Notes: generated by a model not told the origin, from the letters alone. 63,261 bases of DNA from Varibaculum cambriense (GCF_002848005.1 NZ_PKHX01000007.1:55748-119008), one strand, 5' to 3'. Counted from the stretch's first letter, positions 33,928 to 44,804 are shown. Made by a program: numbers and translations.

Positions 33928-35567
33928 TGACGGCAGCAGCAGACGGCAAAGCTGAACAATTTTCTGCAGATAATCCGGCACCAAAAGAAAGTAAACGGCA
34001 TCGCACCTATTGGCAGCGAATCCCGCTGACCTGGCGTTTAGTGCTAATTATTATGGCGTTACTGGCTGGCGGACTGGGCGGAACCGGAGCCGCGATGCTA
34101 GGGATTTTACATTCGCATTTAGCCGCGCAGATAGATTCCAATCTAAAAGCCACCGCCTCGCGGATAAAGACTAATGATTTAGTAGATCTACTGGATAAAG
34201 GCACTTTCCAGGGGAATCAACCCACCAACTATTTTGTGCGAGTAAACTACGCGGGACAGGTCGCGGAAGCTACCTCCTCTGCCGCAGCTTTAGACAGGGG
34301 ACGCCCGGACCCGAAAGCTCTCGAGCTGGCAGAGCGTTCCCGCAATATCGAGTGGGAAAAGCCCTTCACGATCGCGGGCGAGTCCTCCTCATCTTGGCGT
34401 GCCATTATGTTGCCAATTCGTAGCGACCAAAATCCCAAGATCACCGGTACCTTGATAGTGGCGCTACCGCTGCAAACCGTTACCCAAACAGTGACTGCTA
34501 CCGGCATTAACGTCTTAGGTACCTCACTCATCATAATTTTGATCGGCGGGGTTTTAGCCTACGTATTAGTGCAAGTCTCCCTGCGTCCTCTGCGACAAAT
34601 GGAGGAAGTTGCCGGTAAAATTGCCTCCGGTGACCTGCATGAACGTATAGATTTATCGCAGGTACGTGCCGGAGAGGTACTTTCGCTGGCTTCTGCGCTT
34701 AACTTTATGCTTTCTCGGATTGAGGAAACTATTGTTACCCAAAAGCGCAACGAACAAAAAGTACGCCAATTTGTGTCTGATGCTTCTCACGAGTTACGCA
34801 CTCCCCTAGCAGCCATCCGCGGATATGGGGAACTGTACAAGATGGGAGGGGTGCCTCCCGAGCGGGTGGAAGAAGTTATGGGGCGGATCGAGTCAGAAGC
34901 CACCCGGATGGGGCTCCTGGTAGAGGATCTGCTAAAACTTGCCCGTCTGGACGAGGGACGGAAAATAAAAATGGGGGCGGTAGATCTCTATCGGATAGCG
35001 GCGGCAGGAGCATTAGATTTATCGGCACTTTCGCCAGAGCGAGAAATTAATTTACTCCATCTAGATGGCTCTGCCTTGGAGCTGGATGAGGGAGAAAGTG
35101 CCCTAGTGCTAGCCGATCGCGACCAACTCACCCAAGTGATGACCAACCTAATTGGCAATGTGGAACGTTATACCAGCCCACAGGTGCCGGTAGAAATCTT
35201 GGCGGGGATTAGCGCCGGTACCGCAATCTTAGAAGTACGGGATCATGGCGAGGGCGTCCCCGAGGAAGAACTTGACGAGATTTTTGGTCGCTTTTATCGC
35301 CGCGACGGTTCCCGTTCCCGAGAAACCGGTGGTACCGGCCTCGGACTATCGATCGTGGCGGCTATCGCCGCAGTACATGGCGGAACTGCCCAGGCGCTAC
35401 CCACTGCCGGCGGGGGCCTCACGATCCGAATAGCTTTCCCAGCACTTCCTCCTCCGGAGGCGCAGAAAAAACCGGCTAAGAAAACCGGAAAAGTATTTAA
35501 GAAAGGTACGGGAAAGAAACCTTCCCGAAACGCAGAGCCCGATATGCCGAAAAATATTGAAGAATAG
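33927..35567 (+). CDS. Sensor histidine kinase, partner of the upstream regulator
   Basis: The 546-residue kinase has membrane segments at about 37-60 and 196-217 around an extracellular domain, a HAMP region, and His288 in FVSDASHELRTPLAAIRGYG. The ATPase part shows NLIGNVERYTSP, DHGEGVPEEELDEIFGRFYR and GGTGLGLSIVAAIA. A Lys-rich tail (KKPAKKTGKVFKKGTGKKP) ends it. The ATG at 33927 overlaps the regulator stop by one base (TAATG); the frame extends upstream inside the regulator but that start is unlikely. Confidence 0.94.
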   Translation: MTAAADGKAEQFSADNPAPKESKRHRTYWQRIPLTWRLVLIIMALLAGGLGGTGAAMLGILHSHLAAQIDSNLKATASRIKTNDLVDLLDKGTFQGNQPTNYFVRVNYAGQVAEATSSAAALDRGRPDPKALELAERSRNIEWEKPFTIAGESSSSWRAIMLPIRSDQNPKITGTLIVALPLQTVTQTVTATGINVLGTSLIIILIGGVLAYVLVQVSLRPLRQMEEVAGKIASGDLHERIDLSQVRAGEVLSLASALNFMLSRIEETIVTQKRNEQKVRQFVSDASHELRTPLAAIRGYGELYKMGGVPPERVEEVMGRIESEATRMGLLVEDLLKLARLDEGRKIKMGAVDLYRIAAAGALDLSALSPEREINLLHLDGSALELDEGESALVLADRDQLTQVMTNLIGNVERYTSPQVPVEILAGISAGTAILEVRDHGEGVPEEELDEIFGRFYRRDGSRSRETGGTGLGLSIVAAIAAVHGGTAQALPTAGGGLTIRIAFPALPPPEAQKKPAKKTGKVFKKGTGKKPSRNAEPDMPKNIEE

Positions 35568-35665
35568 GCGCAGTTACGGGGATTGTTTTTGACTGTATTT
35601 TCTCTATGACAGTTTTCGCCGTAGGATAACCACTACAACACTCAATCGTCGGGGGTACAAAGGCC

Positions 35666-36799
35666 ATGCCTGGTGCACCATCTTGGCTGCAGACGGGATT
35701 CCTCAAAGCTATGCGAGAGCTGGGGATCACCGACGATACCCTATTGCGTAAAGAAGCAGATAAACTGCTGAAAATGTGGCAGTCTGCCGGGCGCCAATTC
35801 CATACCAAAAATCATTTAATCCGTTTGCTGACCTGTCTGGATCATTTTACGAATACTTCCCAGCAGCCGGCGGTATTGACGGTCGCTGCCTGGTATCACG
35901 GAGTGATTACCCAGTCACAAACGCGTGCAAAAAACACCACTAACTACGAGAACTATCCCGCCTCGGCTGATTTTGCACTTACTCGTCTATCAGAAATGGG
36001 ACTGCAAAAAGAGTTGGCTATCCGGGTTGGAGAATTAATTTTAATGCTGGAAGGACGCCAGCCGCCGCCCGATGATCTGGACGCCTGCGTTTTCGTTGAT
36101 GCCTCCATGTCGTACCTGGGAGCTTCTCCTCAGGATTACCGCGGCTATTGCCAGTTGATGCAAGCGGAAATGGAATCTATGGAACCGCTGCGCTACGCGC
36201 GGTTACGCCGGTCTCTAATCTCCAAGTTATTGGCGCGCGACGCTATTTTTCTTTCTCCTTTGGGCAGTGGCAACGAAAATGCCGCGCGCCAGAATTTAGA
36301 GGGAGAATACGCCAAGCTATCTACATTGATCCCCGGGGAAGCTTCCGGGAAAGAGCGGTCGGGTATGCGCCCTCGCAGTAAAGAAAAAGTCCGCAGTGCA
36401 GATACTTCCGAGACCGTGGTTATCAAGGGGACATCTCCGCGCACAGTTGCGCGACGCCCCATTCTAAATGGGGGAGAAAAACCGAGCTCTTTAAAGACTC
36501 CCCTGAGGAAAATCTCGGCGACCGAGAGAAAAAATCTCGAGGAGCGCAGCGCCCGCTTACAAGCTGAAAATGCCAGTAATGATAGCGAGAATGGCCTGTC
36601 CTCAATGGAGAACGTAGCTGACCAGTTTTCCACTTTGACGATGCGGAAAATCGATATAAAAAATGGTGATTATCGCCGCGCAGAATCCGCGGAAGAAGAA
36701 TTTGAAGAGGAAGAAACCACTGCTATCCCCGCAGATGAGGACGCAGAAGAGACTATGTATTCTTCAGCTGACGATGAGGATTCGCTGACCGAATTTTAG
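35666..36799 (+). CDS. HD-superfamily-like protein with altered HD motif and acidic tail
   Basis: Residues 25-215 of 377 resemble the predicted metal-dependent HD phosphohydrolases: FHTKNHLIRLL (His46, His50), AVLTVAAWYHGVI, and VFVDASMSYLGAS (Asp145). In active members the third segment reads WFHD; here it is WYHG (78-79), so the Asp that names the family is missing. Residues 220-377 are low-complexity, with basic patches and a strongly acidic end, and are probably disordered. The rest of the operon context is unclear. CCCCC-GACTA-GGGGG and a later T-run (36818-36844) may terminate it. Confidence 0.65.
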   Translation: MPGAPSWLQTGFLKAMRELGITDDTLLRKEADKLLKMWQSAGRQFHTKNHLIRLLTCLDHFTNTSQQPAVLTVAAWYHGVITQSQTRAKNTTNYENYPASADFALTRLSEMGLQKELAIRVGELILMLEGRQPPPDDLDACVFVDASMSYLGASPQDYRGYCQLMQAEMESMEPLRYARLRRSLISKLLARDAIFLSPLGSGNENAARQNLEGEYAKLSTLIPGEASGKERSGMRPRSKEKVRSADTSETVVIKGTSPRTVARRPILNGGEKPSSLKTPLRKISATERKNLEERSARLQAENASNDSENGLSSMENVADQFSTLTMRKIDIKNGDYRRAESAEEEFEEEETTAIPADEDAEETMYSSADDEDSLTEF

Positions 36800-37000
36800 G
36801 GATTCCCTTTCTGTTCTCCCCCGACTAGGGGGTGCCGAATTTTTCGATCTACCGATTGTTACCTCTTACTAAGTTGTCCCCAGGAACAGCTAATGATTCG
36901 GTTTTCTCAAACTATTATCGTGCAGGTTCTAGCTGGGCTAGTCAGGTTTTAGATTGAAGGCGAAAGCCAAATCAATCAGTTATTTTAAGGAGAAACCAAG

Positions 37001-37291
37001 ATGGCACAGTTCAATGTAGATTCCGGTCAGGTATCGGCAGCCGGAGCTCAGGCAGCAGCAATCGCCGGGCAACTACGCAGCGATGCCGCCGCCATGATGG
37101 CGCAAGTGCAGGCTCTGCAAGGATCGTGGACCGGGGCAGCTGCTAGTTCCTTCGCCGATTGCGCAACTCGTTGGCGCGCCGCCCAAGCCCAGATGGAGGC
37201 GGCCTTGGATTCCATCGGTCAGGCCTTACAAGCTGCGTCTGTAAGTTACGAAGAAGCTGAAAGTGGTGCCGCCGCCATGTTCGCCGGTTAA
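37001..37291 (+). CDS. WXG100-family (EsxA-like) protein
   Basis: The 96-residue protein is a helical hairpin of the type VII secretion substrate family. The turn motif W-x-G is in GSWTGAAASSF, and a YEEAESG segment near the C-terminus resembles the YxxxD/E secretion signal. AAGGAG precedes the ATG, and a small hairpin (36952-36977) lies in the leader. No EccC ATPase, mycosin or partner WXG100 gene is in the window, so it stands alone and must use a secretion system encoded elsewhere. A strong terminator follows. Confidence 0.9.
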   Translation: MAQFNVDSGQVSAAGAQAAAIAGQLRSDAAAMMAQVQALQGSWTGAAASSFADCATRWRAAQAQMEAALDSIGQALQAASVSYEEAESGAAAMFAG

Positions 37292-37316
37292 GTTATCACC
37301 GCAGATCGGTTCCGGC

Positions 37317-37373
37317 ATTAACCCCAAAATGGGGCAGGAAATGGGCATTAGCCCCGTATTAGTCCCAAAATGG
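37317..37373. repeat. Pair of short direct repeats after the WXG100 gene
   Basis: ATTAACCCCAAAATGG (37317-37332) and ATTAGTCCCAAAATGG (37358-37373) agree at 14 of 16 positions and lie 41 bases apart. GCATTAGCCCC between them is a further partial copy. No function is evident. Confidence 0.5.
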
Positions 37374-37386
37374 ATAAATGGATAAC

Positions 37387-37424
37387 AAGGGTGGGGGCGA
37401 ACCGAGAGGTTCGCCCCCACCCTT
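37387..37424. terminator. Bidirectional terminator between WXG100 and groEL
   Basis: AAGGGTGGGGGCGAACC and GGTTCGCCCCCACCCTT form a perfect 17-bp stem around GAGA. The two genes converge here, and the structure can serve both strands. Confidence 0.88.
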
Positions 37425-37476
37425 TAGTATCACCTTGGTTTTTGCTACCTAGTAGCGAAAACCAGCTGAGTACGGT

Positions 37477-39117
<1,641 letters not shown>

Positions 39118-39247
39118 TTATTCCCTCCATCGCAACGCGATCGCGTCACGCGGTTAGATCTTTGATCCAGCCTTGATGCCCGCGACGGACGAGGACGCTG
39201 CGCCGATCCTGTCTCGGAACATTGTCCCCTCATCAAGAACTCGATTT

Positions 39248-39274
39248 TTATCACTCTCTAGGTTCGAGTGCTAA
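39248..39274. promoter_or_regulatory. CIRCE operator 1 (HrcA site) of groEL
   Basis: TTATCACTC-N9-GAGTGCTAA differs from the consensus TTAGCACTC-N9-GAGTGCTAA at one base. It lies about 140 bases before the groEL start. Confidence 0.92.
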
Positions 39275-39282
39275 ATATGATT

Positions 39283-39309
39283 TTGGCACTCTCCTACTCC
39301 AAGTGCAAA
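39283..39309. promoter_or_regulatory. CIRCE-like operator 2 of groEL
   Basis: TTGGCACTC-N9-AAGTGCAAA keeps the 9-8-9 geometry with three departures from the consensus. It starts 35 bases from the first site, centre to centre, and is probably a weaker second HrcA site. Confidence 0.75.
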
Positions 39310-39399
39310 CTATTACCCACAACTAGGAAAAAATACCCTGATAGTGAAATCGAGCTACCCCGCTGTCAGATCCCCGCCGAGGATATTAAGGGCAGATGA

Positions 39400-40002
39400 C
39401 TAGTCAAGTAAATAGATGGCGATATCGGTATCTCCGATTTGGTACTTTCCGGTATTGGCATCCTCAACCCGGGAAATCCCGGCAACTCTAGCGGCCTCCT
39501 CAGCGGCGGCCTTATTATCTTCCCCGCGATAGAGAACCACAGAACCGCTTAAACCCCGAGCCCGCGAGTTAGTGGCTACCGGATTATTGAAGCCCGCAGA
39601 CTGTAATTCTTCAGCTACCTGTCTCGCCCATCCCGAACGTTTAGAGGCGTTGAGTACTCGCACCCGTACATTTTCTTTGTCGGCGCTTCCCACGCTCGCC
39701 CCCGGACTCTCGCTGGACTCTGGCGAAGTAGAGCTATCAGGTTTTTTGATCTTGGTGGGATTCGTACTGGGAACCGTAACACTAGCGGTCGCACTGGGGG
39801 TGGCAACCGGTTTAACATCCCGAATCTTGCCGGTAGTTTTCATCAACGCTACCCCACCCCAGGCCAAAGCTGGTCCTAATACCAGCACAATCAAGATTGG
39901 CAACAGGGTCTGCCAGCGCCTAATAGGACGGCGATGAGCACCCGAGGGGCCTTCTTCTCCCATCGCGTCGAATTCATCTGGCGGAAACTCTTGTTTGCTC
40001 AC
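39400..40002 (-). CDS. Membrane-anchored LytR_C-domain protein
   Basis: The 200-residue protein has a cytoplasmic N-terminus of about 30 residues, one TM segment (TLLPILIVLVLGPALAWGGV), a Ser/Thr/Pro-rich stalk, and a C-terminal LytR_C domain. That domain reads VRVRVLNASKRSGWARQVAEE and ends DTDIAIYLLD. It lacks the LCP catalytic domain. The start is GTG at 40002. LytR_C domains occur at the ends of many LCP proteins, and two LCP genes lie nearby, so a role in wall polymer attachment is plausible. Confidence 0.85.
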   Translation of the reverse strand: MSKQEFPPDEFDAMGEEGPSGAHRRPIRRWQTLLPILIVLVLGPALAWGGVALMKTTGKIRDVKPVATPSATASVTVPSTNPTKIKKPDSSTSPESSESPGASVGSADKENVRVRVLNASKRSGWARQVAEELQSAGFNNPVATNSRARGLSGSVVLYRGEDNKAAAEEAARVAGISRVEDANTGKYQIGDTDIAIYLLD

Positions 40003-40106
40003 AAGCCCACATTAACCGCATCCGGATACCGGCTGCATACCTGCCACGCCGATAAAGCAGATTTGTCCCTCCTGGTTTATCTGCATTCACAGGGTAAAGT
40101 AACAGC

Positions 40107-40769
40107 ATGAGTAGCAACCTGGAAAAAATCATGCACCCCTCCTGGGTACCAGCTATGGAGCCGGTAGCTGGCAAAATCGGCGAGATGGGGAAAATGCTGC
40201 GGAAGGAAGGAAATAACTACTTTCCTGCTGGCAAAGACATTTTTCGAGCCTTCACCTATCCGTTTGATCAGGTAAAAGTGTTGATCGTAGGCCAAGACCC
40301 TTATCCCACTCCGGGGAACGCGATGGGACTATCATTTTCGGTAAAACCGGGAGTGCCCATCCCGAAATCGCTGCAAAATATTTTCAAGGAGCTCCACGAA
40401 GATCTAGGTTGCTCCCTGCCCAGCAGCGGAGATTTACGTCCCTGGGCTCAGCAGGGCGTAATGCTGCTAAATCGGGTACTCACCGTCTCCCCTAATGAAG
40501 CCGGATCTCATCGAGGTCGCGGATGGGAAGAGGTAACCGACTGCGCGATTTCTGCCTTGGTGCAGCGGGATAGCCCCCTAGTCGCCATCTTATGGGGCAA
40601 ACAGGCACAGTCTTTGCGTCCCGCGCTGGGGGAAACTCCTTGCATAGAGTCTGCCCACCCCTCACCTCTTTCTGCCTCCCGAGGATTCTTCGGTTCGCAT
40701 CCGTTTTCACGTACCAATTCCTGGTTGCAGCAGTTAGGTGCGGCGCCGATAAATTGGCAACTTCCCTGA
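40107..40769 (+). CDS. ung: Uracil-DNA glycosylase
   Basis: Ung removes uracil from DNA at the start of base-excision repair. The 220-residue protein has the catalytic water-activating motif [17 protein letters not shown], the [19 protein letters not shown] segment, and the [18 protein letters not shown] loop with the catalytic His. All family-1 hallmarks are present and the length is normal. It reads right, divergent from the LytR_C gene. Confidence 0.97.
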   Translation: MSSNLEKIMHPSWVPAMEPVAGKIGEMGKMLRKEGNNYFPAGKDIFRAFTYPFDQVKVLIVGQDPYPTPGNAMGLSFSVKPGVPIPKSLQNIFKELHEDLGCSLPSSGDLRPWAQQGVMLLNRVLTVSPNEAGSHRGRGWEEVTDCAISALVQRDSPLVAILWGKQAQSLRPALGETPCIESAHPSPLSASRGFFGSHPFSRTNSWLQQLGAAPINWQLP

Positions 40770-40820
40770 TTCCTTATCCAAATCGTTACAATTAGTCACA
40801 AACAGCATAAAGTAGGAAAC

Positions 40821-42143
40821 GTGAGTTCACACAAGAAGAGCGCGAAAGAATATATGGGGCGTATTCGCCACGCTAGCAACCCCCCATATCCTCCTAAGAT
40901 ACGACGCGCTTTGTCCTGCGCCTTAGTGTTTCTGTTGTCTTTTTCCTTAACTGGCGCCCTCCTCATCTATCAGGATCTATCCAACCGAGTCACCAATTTA
41001 AGAACCTCAACTTTACTTAATCGCACACCTCCGGATTCCTACGACGGGCGAGCTCTCAATATTTTGATAATTGGTTCTGACACTCGCGCCGGCGAAGGTA
41101 ACCAGACTCTAACTAATAACGACGATCCCACCGAACGCTCCGATACCACGATGATTATGCATATCTCAAAGGATCGTTCCCGGGTAAATGTAGTTTCTAT
41201 TCCCCGCGATCTAATAGTCGATATTCCTGCGTGTCAACGTAGTGATGGCAGCACTTCTAAAGCCCAAAGAGCCCAATTTAACTGGGCATATTCGATTGGA
41301 TCGCTAGGTGGTGACCGCGCCTCGGCGGTAGTGTGCACCTGGAAAACAGTGGAAAAACTCTCCGGTATACATATTGATGAATCCATAGTGGTGGATTTCA
41401 ATGGTTTTTCATCAATGATCGACGCCCTAGGGGGAATCAATATTTACGTCCCCACCAAGATAGACGACAAAATAAACTCCGGGCTAGTACTAGAACCCGG
41501 TTGTAAACATTTCAATGGCAAGGAAGCCTTAGCCTACGCGCGGGTGCGCCACGGAGTCAAAGGATCGGATGGTTCCGATATCCAACGCATCCAGCGCCAA
41601 CAGGCAGTGATGGGCATTATGATGCGGGCAGCCTTACAAAAGAACATGCTTACGTCCCTGAATCAGCTCTATGGCTTTGTAGGTAATGGTTTGGGGGCTT
41701 TAACCATGTCGGAGGGACTATCTTCAGTTTCCCAGTTAACCGGGTTGGGCTGGTCCTTGCAATCGCTTAAGCCAGATAAGCTGCTCTTCCTCACCCTCCC
41801 TGTCTACGAGGCTCCTTTTGACCACAACCGGCTATTGCTGTCTGAGAAAAAAGCGGAGCCGATTTGGGATTCCTTCATCAATGACACTCCCCTACCGGCC
41901 GGGGTGGAAGTACGAGATGGAAACGGCAATGTTCACACTATTACCGAAGAGAACCCTGCTTCCCAGTCCCCACAGGACGGTGCCTCCCCCTCCGTGAATG
42001 CGAGTGAGACTCCTGCGACTTCGGCGTCTACCCCTCAAGATTTGCGGCCAGTGGAGGATCTGCGGCAAAGCGGGTCACTTAACTCCAAATTAAGCCCCGA
42101 AGAACTAGCTGAACTGCAACGTAAATGCGAAGCGGGAAATTAA
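40821..42143 (+). CDS. LCP-family (LytR-CpsA-Psr) wall-polymer ligase, copy 1
   Basis: LCP enzymes transfer lipid-linked polymers to peptidoglycan outside the membrane. The 440-residue protein has a single TM near residue 35-53, then the LCP domain: LIIGSDTRAGEGN, RSDTTMIMHISKDRSRVNVV followed by SIPRDLIVDIP, VVDFNGFSSMIDALGGI, and ALAYARVRHGVKGSDGSDIQRIQRQQ. The Asp and Arg residues used for pyrophosphate chemistry are kept. A Ser/Thr-rich tail ends it. GTG at 40821 follows AGGA. A second LCP gene comes 36 bases later. Confidence 0.93.
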   Translation: MSSHKKSAKEYMGRIRHASNPPYPPKIRRALSCALVFLLSFSLTGALLIYQDLSNRVTNLRTSTLLNRTPPDSYDGRALNILIIGSDTRAGEGNQTLTNNDDPTERSDTTMIMHISKDRSRVNVVSIPRDLIVDIPACQRSDGSTSKAQRAQFNWAYSIGSLGGDRASAVVCTWKTVEKLSGIHIDESIVVDFNGFSSMIDALGGINIYVPTKIDDKINSGLVLEPGCKHFNGKEALAYARVRHGVKGSDGSDIQRIQRQQAVMGIMMRAALQKNMLTSLNQLYGFVGNGLGALTMSEGLSSVSQLTGLGWSLQSLKPDKLLFLTLPVYEAPFDHNRLLLSEKKAEPIWDSFINDTPLPAGVEVRDGNGNVHTITEENPASQSPQDGASPSVNASETPATSASTPQDLRPVEDLRQSGSLNSKLSPEELAELQRKCEAGN

Positions 42144-42179
42144 AGTTCCCCTCCGGTTAACAGTTAGGAAGCAAATAAC

Positions 42180-43565
42180 TTGAGTCAACAGAATCCACCG
42201 GAATCCTTCCCGCCTCCCCATAGGCGACGCTCCCGGCCAAGTCAAGCAGTTCCGCCCTCCTATGCTCCACAGCAGAGGCGGCAGCGTTATACAAATTCCG
42301 CCAATCACACTCATTCAGATTCTCACCAAAAAGCGGAATATTCTGGGAGCTCTCATTCCTCCTCGGATCGTCCTTCGCGCCCGGCGATCTCCCGGCGCCT
42401 CAAAGATCAAGGAGGCAGCCCTGCTTCCTCCGGTTCTAAGGCACAAGAAATTCCGATTCAGCCGCGCACTGAGTCCCGTTTTGCGGGACGTGCGGTTCCT
42501 ACCCGTACTCGGGTAATGCCCGCAGATCATCGTCCCGCAGAATCTGGATCGCGGCAAAGTCAACCCGCCGCTCCCCAACTGGAGCCAACCCCGCCTTCCC
42601 GTTCTCCCCGGATCCCTCGTTTCCGCCTCCCTGCACGCCGAGTTATTAGATGGGCACTCACTCTGCTCATTATTTTCGTTATCGCCTGGCCGCTGTATCT
42701 GTGGTACCTAGTGGATTCTCAGTTAAACCGAGTTGACGCCCTCTCAGCGCTGCCGGCTGGGGAGGGCGAGACTTGGCTAATAGCCGGCTCTGATAAACGT
42801 TCCGATGGTAGCGATGGCGGAGTTTCTGGTGCGGATGTAGGAGCCCGCGCCGACAGCATTATGCTGCTGCGCAAAATTAATGGGGTGGCGGAACTAGTAT
42901 CCCTACCCCGCGATACCGCAGTTAATATTCCCGGACACGGCCTCAATAAACTCAATGCTTCCTACGCGCTTGGGGGGCCGAAACTACTGGTAAAAACGGT
43001 AGAGGGAGTAAGTGGAGTCAAGGTGGATCACTATGTTGAGGTAACCATGGGAGCGGTGACTCAACTAGTAGACGCGGTGGGGGGAGTGGAACTCTGCCTC
43101 GACTATGATGTCGACGATGCCGATTCTGCTTTGAAATGGAAGAGTGGCTGCCACCAGGCCGATGGCGCAACTGCATTGGCGTTTTCGCGGATGCGACATC
43201 AAGACCCGCGCGGAGATATCGGGCGGGCAGAGCGGCAACGTCAAGTAGTTTCTAAGCTGTCGCAAACCCTGATTACCCCTTCCACCTTCCTTAACCCCTT
43301 CAAACAGCGCGACCTGGCAAACGCGGGGGCAAGCAATCTAACTTGCGATTCTGATTCTGGCGCCTGGGCACTGGGGAAGATGCTCTTTGCCTATCGCAGC
43401 GCCGCCAGCAATAACCTCACCGGGGTTCCTCCCATTGCCAAAATGGCTTATTACCGGGGCGGGCATGGAGCCATGGTGCTCTTAGATGAGCAGAGAACCC
43501 CCAGTTTCTGGTCGGCTTTCCAAAAGGGTACCCTGCAGCCGAGCCAATATCACCAGTTCCAGTAG
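42180..43565 (+). CDS. LCP-family (LytR-CpsA-Psr) wall-polymer ligase, copy 2
   Basis: The 461-residue protein has a long, basic, Ser/Pro-rich cytoplasmic N-terminus of about 155 residues, one TM (ALTLLIIFVIAWPLYLWYL), and an LCP domain: WLIAGSDKRSDGSDGG, ARADSIMLLRKINGVAELVS then LPRDTAVNIP, YVEVTMGAVTQLVDAVGGV, and ALAFSRMRHQDPRGDIGRAERQRQ. The start is TTG at 42180 with AGGAAG upstream, a rare start codon. It follows LCP copy 1 closely and probably shares its message. The two paralogs differ most in the cytoplasmic region. Confidence 0.92.
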   Translation: MSQQNPPESFPPPHRRRSRPSQAVPPSYAPQQRRQRYTNSANHTHSDSHQKAEYSGSSHSSSDRPSRPAISRRLKDQGGSPASSGSKAQEIPIQPRTESRFAGRAVPTRTRVMPADHRPAESGSRQSQPAAPQLEPTPPSRSPRIPRFRLPARRVIRWALTLLIIFVIAWPLYLWYLVDSQLNRVDALSALPAGEGETWLIAGSDKRSDGSDGGVSGADVGARADSIMLLRKINGVAELVSLPRDTAVNIPGHGLNKLNASYALGGPKLLVKTVEGVSGVKVDHYVEVTMGAVTQLVDAVGGVELCLDYDVDDADSALKWKSGCHQADGATALAFSRMRHQDPRGDIGRAERQRQVVSKLSQTLITPSTFLNPFKQRDLANAGASNLTCDSDSGAWALGKMLFAYRSAASNNLTGVPPIAKMAYYRGGHGAMVLLDEQRTPSFWSAFQKGTLQPSQYHQFQ

Positions 43566-43635
43566 CCTTTCAGCTAAATCGCGCAGATTAGCTAGCTCGG
43601 GCAGGAAAACCGGTTATGGGCAGCTGATAGCGCAT

Positions 43636-43673
43636 CTAGTCCCCGGTGCAGATTCTGCAACCGGGAAAACTAG
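43636..43673. terminator. Hairpin between the convergent LCP and galE genes
   Basis: CTAGT and ACTAG enclose CCGGTGCAG-ATT-CTGC(A)ACCGG, giving a long stem with one bulge. There is no strong T-run. Its place between convergent genes suggests a bidirectional stop. Confidence 0.5.
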
Positions 43674-43698
43674 GAAGGCTACTAGCGTTTCAAACTGC

Positions 43699-44688
43699 TT
43701 AAACGCCGGGAATTCGATCTGGCCCGGCCTGCCAGGCGCTCCAGGCTGACTCGAGGATCTCCTTAATTCCGTTTTCGGCTTTCCAATCCAGGTCAACCCG
43801 GATCCTGGTAGTGTCGCCAATCAACTGCGCCGGATCCCCGGGGCGACGCGGATCTTCATCCGCGGTAAATTCAATCCCAGTTACCTCGCGAATACCATCG
43901 ATAATTTCGCGAACTGAAGTCCCCTGGCCAGTACCTACATTGAACACGTGGTGTTCCATTTCCTGCCCGGAGGCCACATAATCTAGGGCGTGCAAATGTG
44001 CATCCGCCAAATCACGTACATGAATATAGTCGCGGATACAGGTGCCGTCAGGAGTGTCATAATCGGTGCCAAAAATCTTGGGTTTTTGTCCTTTGGCGAG
44101 GCGTTCGAGCACCATAGGAATCAGGTTTAGGCGAGCTGGATCCCCCAGGTCATCCCACCCAGAGCCAGCTACATTAAAGTACCGCAAACCAATCCAACGC
44201 AGCCCCCAGGCCCGTTCACAATCGGCCATCATCCATTCGCCTATCAACTTGGTTTCCCCATAGGGGTTGATAGGTTTACCAGCAAGCTCTTCGGGAACTA
44301 CCGGGACATCTGGCTGACCGTAAACGGCTGCGGAGGAGGAAAAGATCATTTGCCGGGTACCGGCATCGCGCATAGCTGCCATAACATTGGCCAATCCCCC
44401 TACGTTCTGCTGGTAGTACCACATGGGTTTTTCCACCGATTCCCCCACCTGCTTGCGCGCCGCAAAGTGAATAACTGCGGTTACGTCCTCGTCGATGAGG
44501 GTTTGGAAGATCTTCTTTCGTGCTCCCGCGGCGGCCACATCTAGTTGCACCAGTTTGGCGTCGCCGATCCGATCTGCGGTTCCATACGATAAGTCATCGA
44601 TAACTATTACTTTTTCTCCGCGCTGAGCTAGAAGTCTCACTACGTGAGCGCCAATATAACCCGCGCCTCCTACAACTAAAATACTCAT
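43699..44688 (-). CDS. galE: UDP-glucose 4-epimerase
   Basis: GalE interconverts UDP-glucose and UDP-galactose with bound NAD, supplying envelope glycans. The 329-residue short-chain dehydrogenase has VVGGAGYIGAHVVRLLAQRG at the start, FSSSAAVYGQPD, the catalytic Tyr-Lys pair in NPYGETKLIGEWM, and RYFNVAGS. The C-terminal DLDWKAENGIKEILESAWSAW is usual for the family. No clear ribosome-binding site precedes the ATG. It is divergent from the RCC1 gene and convergent with the LCP pair. Confidence 0.95.
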   Translation of the reverse strand: MSILVVGGAGYIGAHVVRLLAQRGEKVIVIDDLSYGTADRIGDAKLVQLDVAAAGARKKIFQTLIDEDVTAVIHFAARKQVGESVEKPMWYYQQNVGGLANVMAAMRDAGTRQMIFSSSAAVYGQPDVPVVPEELAGKPINPYGETKLIGEWMMADCERAWGLRWIGLRYFNVAGSGWDDLGDPARLNLIPMVLERLAKGQKPKIFGTDYDTPDGTCIRDYIHVRDLADAHLHALDYVASGQEMEHHVFNVGTGQGTSVREIIDGIREVTGIEFTADEDPRRPGDPAQLIGDTTRIRVDLDWKAENGIKEILESAWSAWQAGPDRIPGV

Positions 44689-44775
44689 AGCAACAGATTA
44701 CTTCAGCAGACGGCGATCGTTGTCTTTAACCGGGAATTCTCAGGTAATTTAATCAGCTTTTAGCTGTTTTCTGAC

Positions 44776-44804
44776 TTCAAACTTCGTTAAAAATAGGTTA
44801 GAAT
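44776..44804 (+). promoter_or_regulatory. Predicted promoter of the RCC1-GtrA operon
   Basis: TTCAAA (44776-44781) and TAGAAT (44799-44804) are spaced 17 bases apart, 51 bases before the GTG start at 44855. The -10 matches the consensus in five of six positions, the -35 in four. Confidence 0.5.
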
